Shown here: positions 30,391 through 36,599 of the stretch, piece after piece
Numbering within the stretch: position 1 is the stretch's first letter
How the letters are laid out: every line of letters begins with the position of its first letter
From: Rhodococcus sp. EPR-157
GTDB lineage: Bacteria; Actinomycetota; Actinomycetes; Mycobacteriales; Mycobacteriaceae
Direction: 5' to 3'
Assembly (NCBI RefSeq): GCF_001647195.1
Contig: NZ_LVCV01000200.1
Span: forward strand, 1-36,599
Length of the DNA: 36,599 nt
The notes under the pieces: model-generated
The model's input: the letters and a program-made list of their open reading frames with translations, nothing else
The model's database searches: none
Told to the model about the DNA's origin: nothing
Made by a program: the position numbers and the translations under genes

Positions 30391-31863
30391 ATGGCGACTC
30401 GGATTCACGATCGGCGATCCGCATCGATCGCGATTGCTCTTGTAATTTCATCAGTAGTGGTGCTCGGACTTCTCTACATAGTTGCTGAGTCTGCCTCGGT
30501 TGGAATCGCCAGCGTAGGTGTAGTTTTGCTTGCCCTCGCTGTAGTCACAGTACTTGCGTCGGCCATGAAGTACGAGCATGCTGCAGGCATTCTGCTCCTC
30601 TTCTGTCTTGGATTGTCGGGCTTAAAGCTCGACGTCGGGCCGGTTTCAGTTTTACCCGAGCATCTAGCGATCGCGGTCTTGACGCTCCACTTGATACGTT
30701 CAAAGCTAAATTCTAAAGCTGTCCAATCATCGTCTACACTCCTGAGTGCCGCATTCCTACTGACGGCCTGGTTTGCGATCGCGATCACGACGAGCATCGT
30801 TGCAGCGCCGCTTCCCGCCCAAAGTCTGAAATTGTGCATGTGGCTTGCAATTGGCTTTTACGGATTGATTTTGGTCTATAAATCTGATCGCAGCGCAGAG
30901 TCCTGGGCACGAGATAGCGCAGGCGTTGCGATCGCATATGCCTCAATCTGCATCGTCGGATGGATCACTGAACAGATCGCGGGTAGCGCGTCGTTGTTTG
31001 CTGAGAGAGACTACAACAACGGCTTCATCCGGGCCAAAGGCCTGATGTTGGAGCCGAATATCCTCGCGTCGTTCCTATTGATGTCGTTGTGCGTTTCTCT
31101 TGCGTTTGCATCAAAGATCAAGCCATCAATGCTCGTCATGCAATTCGCAACATCGGGCTTTCTAATCTTTGTGTCGCTCACTCGGGTCTCCTGGCCAATT
31201 TACGCCCTACTCGCGACGATTTTCTACTTGCGGCACGCCTCGTTCAGGACGTGGTATTTCACTGCTGTATCCGCAGTGACTGCTGTTTTCGTTTTTCCAA
31301 GGGTCGGACCTACTCTTGGGTTAGGGTCAGAGTTTGTCGACACATTGCAACAGCGGTTTACGGATTTGTTCGATACATCATCGGGAACGGGTAGGTCCAG
31401 GTCCTACTCGGCGGATAATGCACTAGAAATTATTCGGAACACCGGATGGTGGATTGGACGAGGAGTAAACGCGTATCCGCAAACTGAGATCAACGAGACC
31501 GCGTCCAACGGTCAAGACTACCTCTCCTTTTGGTGGCTAGCTCTAATCTACGACACTGGCCTAATTGGTGCACTGTTGTTTGTCGGGGCACTGGTTCTGG
31601 TAGCACTCCGCCTGGGCCGACGCGGTATATTGATAACGCTGACGATAGTACTGGTTTCTATTACGACCAACCCCCTTTGGTACGCATATCCGTGGGTGCT
31701 TCTGGGAATTGTGCTGAAAAAACACTCAGAGGATAGTAATATGTTCGATAAATACAATGACCAGAACGCAAACGCACGTTCTCGATCAAGCGGCAGTGGT
31801 GGCCAAATCGTACGTCTAGACGACCGCGCAGTCGGTCCAACCAAGCTTCGGGTCGTGCCGTGA
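30391..31863 (+). CDS. Wzy-like O-antigen/polysaccharide polymerase
   Basis: The 490-residue protein has about ten to twelve membrane helices, starting with IAIALVISSVVVLGLLYIVA, and a large external loop (about residues 315-370) between late helices containing the usual RxxxW type region (GTGRSRSYSADNALEIIRNT GWWIGRG), as in O-antigen ligases/polymerases (Wzy_C-like). It probably polymerises lipid-linked repeat units on the outer face. A 45-residue polar tail (SRSSGSGGQIVRLDDRA) is unusual. ATG at 30391 has GGAG six bases upstream. Its stop overlaps a GTG of the next gene. Low sequence conservation is normal here; identification rests on topology and position. Confidence 0.8.
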   Translation: MATRIHDRRSASIAIALVISSVVVLGLLYIVAESASVGIASVGVVLLALAVVTVLASAMKYEHAAGILLLFCLGLSGLKLDVGPVSVLPEHLAIAVLTLHLIRSKLNSKAVQSSSTLLSAAFLLTAWFAIAITTSIVAAPLPAQSLKLCMWLAIGFYGLILVYKSDRSAESWARDSAGVAIAYASICIVGWITEQIAGSASLFAERDYNNGFIRAKGLMLEPNILASFLLMSLCVSLAFASKIKPSMLVMQFATSGFLIFVSLTRVSWPIYALLATIFYLRHASFRTWYFTAVSAVTAVFVFPRVGPTLGLGSEFVDTLQQRFTDLFDTSSGTGRSRSYSADNALEIIRNTGWWIGRGVNAYPQTEINETASNGQDYLSFWWLALIYDTGLIGALLFVGALVLVALRLGRRGILITLTIVLVSITTNPLWYAYPWVLLGIVLKKHSEDSNMFDKYNDQNANARSRSSGSGGQIVRLDDRAVGPTKLRVVP

Positions 31864-32984
31864 CCATGAAGGTGGCCTTTGTTACGAGGTCGCCACAGGT
31901 CTGGGGCGCGGAGGAGAGCCTCCTTCTGATTCTTGGTGAAATTCAGAAGCTTGGGATTGATGCAACTGTAGTCATCCCCGAAGACTCGCCTCTAACGGCA
32001 CGGCTTGATGGGGAGGGTCTGAACTATCAAGTAGTGAAATTTCCTGAACACCGTGTATTCGGCGCTGGAGGAAGCTTCTCGAAGTCGTCGCGCCTGCAGA
32101 AACTTGGCGAAATGTTCGCAGTTCTGCAAGGCGTAGCGACATTTACCCGAACGGTCCGCAGATATGACCTGGTTGTCGGCTTCAGTTTGTGGAATTTGGC
32201 AGAGTTGCGATTGGCAACGATGCTCGTTAATAAGCCGTACATAGTGGATTTGCATGACACAATTACCAGTGAGTTTGGTAAAGCTCTGATTGGCTGTATC
32301 GGCCGATACAGCACCGCTGTCATATCCCCTTCAGCAACCCTGCTTAGGTCGTATGGTTTGGATTCACTCACAGAATCGCATCGAGTGCCTCGCCCACTCA
32401 AACCGTCATCAGCGGTTGCAGCGGCGCCTCCGAGGCTCTGCAATCGGATGAGAGTGGCTGTTTGCGGGCAAATGGTGGAGCATAAAGGTATCCGCAGGAT
32501 AGTCGAAGGGTTTGAAAAGTCAAACAAGGACAATTTGGAACTGTGGCTGATTGGCGGGGTTTCTGATGAGGCGCAACGGTCTGCGTTTGAATCGGAGATC
32601 AGGGTCAGGGTCTTGAAGAGTCAGTTGGCGATACGTGTAATAGATAGAGTTGACGATGTGTATCCGCTATTGGCGGAATGTGACTGCGTACTCAACGCAT
32701 CCGAACACGAGGCGTTTGGACGAACAATGATTGAGGCTCTAGAAGTTGGTCGCCTTCCAGTAGCGTTAGAAGGTGATGGTCCTGCTGAGATTATCGACTC
32801 CGTTGGCATAGGAGTCATTCTAGAGCGTGACGCCGACATATCAGAATTCTTCGACGCGGTATCTATTGGCAGGTACGATAAAGATATTCAGCAAGCGAGG
32901 GATACTGGACGTGCGGCCGCGAAAGAGTTCGGGGCGGAATCAATCGCACGAAGATATGCAAATGTGTTGAGAAGGTTCCTTTGA
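31860..32984 (+). CDS. Glycosyltransferase, GT4 family
   Basis: The 374-residue protein begins with KVAFVTRSPQVWGAEESLLL, a GT-B N-terminal domain whose GAEE loop is typical of GT4 enzymes, has IVDLHDTI in its middle and a donor site with GQMVEHKGIRRIVEGF and NASEHEAFGRTMIEALEVGR (E-x7-E). Donor unknown. The GTG at 31860 overlaps the polymerase stop (GTGA); an ATG two codons later is the alternative and has no better ribosome site. Coupled translation within the operon is likely. Confidence 0.87.
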   Translation: MTMKVAFVTRSPQVWGAEESLLLILGEIQKLGIDATVVIPEDSPLTARLDGEGLNYQVVKFPEHRVFGAGGSFSKSSRLQKLGEMFAVLQGVATFTRTVRRYDLVVGFSLWNLAELRLATMLVNKPYIVDLHDTITSEFGKALIGCIGRYSTAVISPSATLLRSYGLDSLTESHRVPRPLKPSSAVAAAPPRLCNRMRVAVCGQMVEHKGIRRIVEGFEKSNKDNLELWLIGGVSDEAQRSAFESEIRVRVLKSQLAIRVIDRVDDVYPLLAECDCVLNASEHEAFGRTMIEALEVGRLPVALEGDGPAEIIDSVGIGVILERDADISEFFDAVSIGRYDKDIQQARDTGRAAAKEFGAESIARRYANVLRRFL

Positions 32985-34042
32985 TGGGCTTACGTCAGCG
33001 TAGGAAAAGGTATCGATCCGGCACCGCGCGCATTGACCCGCTAGTCGTAATGCAGTCGTTTACGTCTGTGTCGGACCAGTCCAATCCATTTGTACACCTC
33101 CTTGACCGGAGTCTACCAAGCAACGTCGTATCGATGCCCTTTTCATGGAGGTACGCTTTGCGCGGGGGTTACGATGTGTTCCATGTTCATTGGCCGGAAG
33201 CTATGGTACGTCGCCGTGGAAGGTTTGCAAGCGAGGCGCGATGCATTGTCTTGTTCGCCGTCCTGTTAAGGATATGGATTTGTGGAATTCCAATTGTGCG
33301 TACAGTCCACAACGTTTCACCTCATGAGAAGTCGGCGTCACTGACTGAGGGCCTTGCATTTAAGTGGATTGATGCCATGTGTTTTGACTACATTGATCTA
33401 AACGGCGCAGTAGGCGTCGATTCGCTTCGCGGAAATATTCACACAATTCTTCACGGTCACTACCGCGACTGGTACGCCGGTCAGCACCTCCAGATCGACC
33501 GCTGCGATCACGTCCCTAATCGTATTCTATTTTTCGGCTTGATCCGTCCGTATAAGAACGTTCTGGGCCTGATCAAGGCTTTTCGAGAGATTGACGATGA
33601 GGATCTCGAACTCAGAGTCGCGGGTGGAATTGACGATGATTCTTTAAAGGGCGACATTACATTAGCGGCGGCTCAGGACTCCCGAGTCTCGTTGGCATTC
33701 GGGTATTTGACAGATGTTGAGGTAGTCAAAGAGGCGCAAAATGCCAGACTGATCGTCTTGCCGTACTCCACTTTGTTTAATTCAGGCGTAGCATTACTGG
33801 CGCTTTCGCTCGGCACCCCCATCCTATTGCCTGCTGGTGCGGTTGCGGATTCCATGGTCAAAGAGTTTGGCAGTGTTTGGATCAGTCAGTTCAATCCTCC
33901 ACTGACATCTGAAGCCATTAATTCTGCTCGATCGAAGGGCATTCCGAAGCAGCGTGTTACGTTCGGTGTTGAGCGAGAATGGGACTTCATCGGTCGACGA
34001 CATAGCGAAGTGTATATCTCGGCAGTGGAACGTAGAGCTTGA
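32984..34042 (+). CDS. Glycosyltransferase (GT-B, GumK/WcaL-like)
   Basis: The 352-residue protein has the DVFHVHWPEAMV and PIVRTVHNVSPHEK motifs found in GT4-related transferases that use uronic acid or hexose donors, followed by RILFFGLIRPYKNVLGLIKA for donor binding and LIVLPYSTLFNSGVALLALS in place of the classical E-x7-E segment. Given the ugd gene in the same cluster, a glucuronosyltransferase role is a reasonable guess only. ATG at 32984 overlaps the previous stop by one base (TGATG). Confidence 0.82.
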   Translation: MGLRQRRKRYRSGTARIDPLVVMQSFTSVSDQSNPFVHLLDRSLPSNVVSMPFSWRYALRGGYDVFHVHWPEAMVRRRGRFASEARCIVLFAVLLRIWICGIPIVRTVHNVSPHEKSASLTEGLAFKWIDAMCFDYIDLNGAVGVDSLRGNIHTILHGHYRDWYAGQHLQIDRCDHVPNRILFFGLIRPYKNVLGLIKAFREIDDEDLELRVAGGIDDDSLKGDITLAAAQDSRVSLAFGYLTDVEVVKEAQNARLIVLPYSTLFNSGVALLALSLGTPILLPAGAVADSMVKEFGSVWISQFNPPLTSEAINSARSKGIPKQRVTFGVEREWDFIGRRHSEVYISAVERRA

Positions 34043-35499
34043 TGTCGCGATTTCGCTTCGACTCTGTGAAGGGTGGTATCGGAGCCACCTTAGCCGGCCA
34101 GATTCTTCGCTTTGGCACTCAAATCTTGTCCCTTGCGATTTTGAGCAGGATCTTGGAACCGGCGGATTTCGGTGCTGTTGCAATGGTAAGTTCAGTTATC
34201 GGAGTTGCGGCGGTGCTTTCAGATTTCGGACTCTCGATGGCTGCGATTCAACGTCGTTCACTGTCCGATCATGAATCGTCCACGTTGTTCTGGATCAATA
34301 CTGCTATCGGAATATTTGTGTGCGGATGTATAAACGTCGCAGCCGGTCCTGTCGCTGACTTCTATGGTAGCCCATCACTTCAGGAAGTAATCAGTCTCCT
34401 GAGTCTCGTGTTTCTATTCAATGGAATGTCAGTCCAATTTAGGGTGCTACTTACTCGTAGATTACGTTTTGGAACGCTGGCGTTGGTAGAAATTTTGCCG
34501 CAGATCCTTGGTCTTGTTATTGCTGTAGTGTTAGCCCTATCAGGGCTTGGCGTTTACGCACTGGCCTGGCAACAGGTGGCGGTTGCGCTCGTAGGGGCTG
34601 TCGGCCTGGCTGCCGCGAGTCGGTGGGTCCCTAGCTGGCCTCGGCGGGGTGTATCTATTCGGGCCTTTTTGGGGTTCAGTGCTGCTACGACATTGACTCA
34701 GTTGGTCAACTATTTAAGCGTCAATCTGCAGACAATTTCGGTCGGTAGAGTGCTGGGTGCATCGATGGCGGGGGTGTACAACCGGTCATTTCAACTTTTC
34801 ATGCTCCCACTCTCGCAAATTGCAGCGCCTATGACGCGAGTGTTGTTGCCCCATCTCTCGCGCCAGGTATCGACGGAGAACTACGGACGAAGTGTTACGC
34901 GTCTGCACGTTGCCTTCTCGTACGTCCTCGTGCCTGTTCTCGTCTTGCTTGGCATTAATGCCGCGCTGGTCTCGGATGTAGTTCTGGGTTCACAGTGGTC
35001 AGATGCAGAGTCCGTTATTCGAATTTTGGCGTTTGGTGGTGTGTTTCAAGCTTTAGGATATGTCTATTATTGGATATTTCTATCCGAGGCAAAAATGGGA
35101 AGTTTGCTCTTGGCCGAGCTCCCTGGCCGTGTTGCAATGATTTTTCTGACCGTTGTGCTGTGTTCATCTGGAGTCGAGTATGTTGCCTTTTCGTACGCGA
35201 TCGGATGTATTCTAATCTGGTTGGCCAGTACGTTTATGGCAAAGCAGCGATCTTCTGCGGATACGCTGTCAGTTCTTTTTGTTTCGATGCGGTTAATAAT
35301 CGTCACGTTGCTTTCGTTCATGGTTCCTGGCGCGGTGACTGTGTTTAGCCTTGATGATCCGCTTAGCGAGGTTGCCGTTCTGCTGATATCAAACGGGTTG
35401 TTGCTTGCGATTTGTACGGTATCGGCGTGTCTGCCTTGCTACCGCCGGGATATACGATCAATTCTTGCCGAATTACCAGCTTCGATGAAGAGCCGTTGA
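34042..35499 (+). CDS. Wzx-like oligosaccharide flippase (MOP/PST family)
   Basis: The 485-residue protein has about twelve to fourteen membrane helices. Its N-terminus (GATLAGQILRFGTQILSLAI, LSRILEPADFGAVAMV) is the conserved start of lipopolysaccharide biosynthesis/WzxC-type flippases, and GRVLGASMAGVYNRSFQLFM is the central conserved part. It moves the lipid-linked repeat unit across the membrane for the polymerase. ATG at 34042 overlaps the previous stop by one base. It closes the run of tightly packed genes; no terminator or chain-length gene was seen after it. Confidence 0.9.
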   Translation: MSRFRFDSVKGGIGATLAGQILRFGTQILSLAILSRILEPADFGAVAMVSSVIGVAAVLSDFGLSMAAIQRRSLSDHESSTLFWINTAIGIFVCGCINVAAGPVADFYGSPSLQEVISLLSLVFLFNGMSVQFRVLLTRRLRFGTLALVEILPQILGLVIAVVLALSGLGVYALAWQQVAVALVGAVGLAAASRWVPSWPRRGVSIRAFLGFSAATTLTQLVNYLSVNLQTISVGRVLGASMAGVYNRSFQLFMLPLSQIAAPMTRVLLPHLSRQVSTENYGRSVTRLHVAFSYVLVPVLVLLGINAALVSDVVLGSQWSDAESVIRILAFGGVFQALGYVYYWIFLSEAKMGSLLLAELPGRVAMIFLTVVLCSSGVEYVAFSYAIGCILIWLASTFMAKQRSSADTLSVLFVSMRLIIVTLLSFMVPGAVTVFSLDDPLSEVAVLLISNGLLLAICTVSACLPCYRRDIRSILAELPASMKSR

Positions 35500-35865
35500 T
35501 TCTCGTCCAGCCAGGTGAATTGCGTGTGCGAGGGATATTCGTGGCCGTGTCGGTCGGGCGCAGGAGTGACGGAGTGCCAAATGGCGCCAAGTCGGATCTG
35601 GTCAACCTGGTGAACCAACAAGCGCAACTGCTGGAGGCGTACTGATCCAGCGCGAAGCGGCCCCTTGGCTCGTTGTCGCGATCGCATCAACTCGCACTGT
35701 CATCGGTCAAGGTAGCCGCTCTGCGACGGACAGACTGGTTCGAGCGTCCAAGGACCGAACGAAAATCGTATGGCCTAGATAGGACGAAAGTCCGCGACCC
35801 GTACCACGGTCATGGCACCAATCGGACCCGTAGGTCGGGAACCCGCACCCCCACGGAGTGTCAGC
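35500..35865. other. Intergenic region after the polysaccharide cluster
   Basis: The 366 bases contain no recognised gene. Short open frames on both strands (for instance plus strand to 35645, minus strand 35439-35690) lack start signals and family motifs. G+C returns to the high level of the flanks within this gap, so it may be the right edge of the transferred segment. Confidence 0.4.
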
Positions 35866-36327
35866 ATGAGTAAAACCACGACCCGATCGATCCTCGTCTG
35901 CGTTGCTGCCATACCCCTCTCTATCGCCCTCGCGACACCTGCCGCTGCGGCACCCGGAGACGTCACCTACTCAGTGACTACCGCCGGTGCCACCGTCACT
36001 AGCACGTTCAACAACAATTTGGTTGCTGAAATCCAGTGTGAATACTTTGGACTCAACGAGCCTTACGATCCAGAGACCGACTACGCCGGGAGCTACCCAT
36101 ACGCAGTGGCGACTGGAACTGTGGTTGTCCCGGTCGGCCAGACAGCGAGTATGACCGCTTTGGCCATCCCGGTCCGCTGTCCGGGTTCGTCCTCAGTCAG
36201 TGCTGCACTGTGTACGGCCGGCCAAACTGCGTGGAGACACCAGGTGCGAACAGCACCGAGTCCGGTGGCCGGCTGGAGACATTCGGAAGTCCCGCAGCTC
36301 CGACGAGCTGGTCGTTGCAGTGAGTGA
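35866..36327 (+). CDS. Secreted protein, C-terminus probably disrupted
   Basis: The protein has a clear Sec signal peptide (SKTTTRSILVCVAAIPLSIA, LATPAAAAPGDV, cut after AAA) and a small beta-rich mature part (VTYSVTTAGATVTSTFNNNL, EIQCEYFGLNEPYDPETDYA) with two Cys (EIQCEYF, VRCPGSS) suited to a disulfide. After about residue 112, near 36200, the frame is antisense to the DUF2071 gene and becomes Arg/Trp-rich, unlike a secreted domain. The original 3' end was therefore probably lost where the two genes meet. Family unknown. ATG at 35866 lies in front of the signal; 18 more codons upstream are open but unlikely. Confidence 0.65.
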   Translation: MSKTTTRSILVCVAAIPLSIALATPAAAAPGDVTYSVTTAGATVTSTFNNNLVAEIQCEYFGLNEPYDPETDYAGSYPYAVATGTVVVPVGQTASMTALAIPVRCPGSSSVSAALCTAGQTAWRHQVRTAPSPVAGWRHSEVPQLRRAGRCSE

Positions 36328-36599
36328 CCGAGGCATCCGACAGTTGCCAGCGCCGGTGCACGTTCGGCACGTAGAGAAGTCGTCCTGCGAAAGAAGTGTG
36401 CAGACCCCAACGCGCCGTGAGGAATACAGCAAGTGGGTCGTCGGACATGTCGCGCGAGCCACGAACCACGCCGAAATCTGTTGAGACGCCGCGGTGTGGT
36501 GGTGCCAGGCGCGTACTTCGGTAGGCGATCTTCGAGGTGTCGTCATCGATGGTCATGGAGGCCCATCGATAGGGAACGCGGGCGAGGTTGGTTCCCGCG
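36197..36599 (-). CDS. DUF2071 (YqjF-like) protein, partial at window end
   Basis: The frame is open to the last base of the window, so the N-terminus lies beyond. It reads NLARVPYRWASMTID, then STRLAPPHRGVSTDFGVV, DPLAVFLTARWGLHTSFAGR, LLYVPNVHRRWQLSDA and ends with PPDSVLFAPGVSTQFGRPYT. This is the C-terminal half of DUF2071/acetoacetate-decarboxylase-like YqjF proteins (DPLxxFLTARWGLHxR..G..LYLPNEHPRWPL). Function is not established. It converges on the secreted protein gene and overlaps its altered tail by 131 bases. Confidence 0.8.
   Translation of the reverse strand, partial: AGTNLARVPYRWASMTIDDDTSKIAYRSTRLAPPHRGVSTDFGVVRGSRDMSDDPLAVFLTARWGLHTSFAGRLLYVPNVHRRWQLSDASVTHCNDQLVGAAGLPNVSSRPPDSVLFAPGVSTQFGRPYTVQH

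Overview
The window looks like a chromosomal stretch from a high-G+C actinobacterium, most likely Rhodococcus or a close Nocardiaceae relative. This is inferred from gene content and codon use, not from a marker gene. Supporting points are the GC-rich codons, GTG/TTG starts, three TetR regulators, two GAF-ANTAR RNA-binding regulators, an AurF-type di-iron oxygenase, a haloalkane dehalogenase, and small stress-type families (UsfY-like, DUF6766, DUF3263, three-helix-bundle). No tRNA, rRNA, CRISPR array or intact insertion sequence was seen.

Layout. 1-5.5 kb: the 3' part of a short-chain dehydrogenase, two decayed genes fused to each other (DUF6328-like and sucrase/ferredoxin-like), a GAF-ANTAR regulator, an alpha/beta hydrolase, an SRPBCC protein, a GNAT acetyltransferase and an orphan CGNR zinc finger. 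5.5-10.8 kb: a catabolic or detoxification group made of a TetR divergent from a Baeyer-Villiger-type flavin monooxygenase, a 5'-truncated CocE/NonD hydrolase, a second TetR and an AurF-like oxygenase; palindromes with GACA/TGTC half-sites lie by the second TetR and the AurF gene. 10.9-12.4 kb: a small membrane protein followed by a run of gene fragments (RHH-like, DUF222/13E12, DUF2510, Ltp, AHSA1-type SRPBCC). 12.4-20 kb: a stress and NAD-maintenance island with a Rho_N-domain protein, UsfY-like protein, NadE, PncC, a three-gene operon with ATGA overlaps (lipoprotein, 37-residue membrane peptide, DUF6766), a second GAF-ANTAR regulator, haloalkane dehalogenase and several small helical proteins. 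20-23.5 kb: a CHAD protein, an alpha/beta hydrolase divergent from a TetR across a long palindrome, a frameshifted YunG-like gene and a small hypothetical gene.

23.8-35.5 kb: a surface polysaccharide cluster, all on the + strand: UDP-sugar dehydrogenase, polyprenyl-phosphate sugar-1-phosphate transferase, four glycosyltransferases, a hexapeptide acyltransferase, a Wzy-like polymerase and a Wzx-like flippase. Starts and stops are tightly packed, and G+C falls visibly from about 28.4 kb on, which suggests a transferred, strain-specific glycan locus of the Wzx/Wzy type. No chain-length regulator or export gene is in the window. After it come a small secreted protein with a compromised C-terminus and a converging DUF2071 gene cut by the window end.

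The most unusual feature overall is the number of deletion-born remnants and chimeras. The clearest is a 68-codon ORF at 17.6 kb that joins the middle of one gene to the end of another; the undeleted two-gene arrangement is about 5 kb away at 22.7-23.5 kb. The best candidates for undescribed biology are the polysaccharide cluster and the lipoprotein/37-aa/DUF6766 operon.
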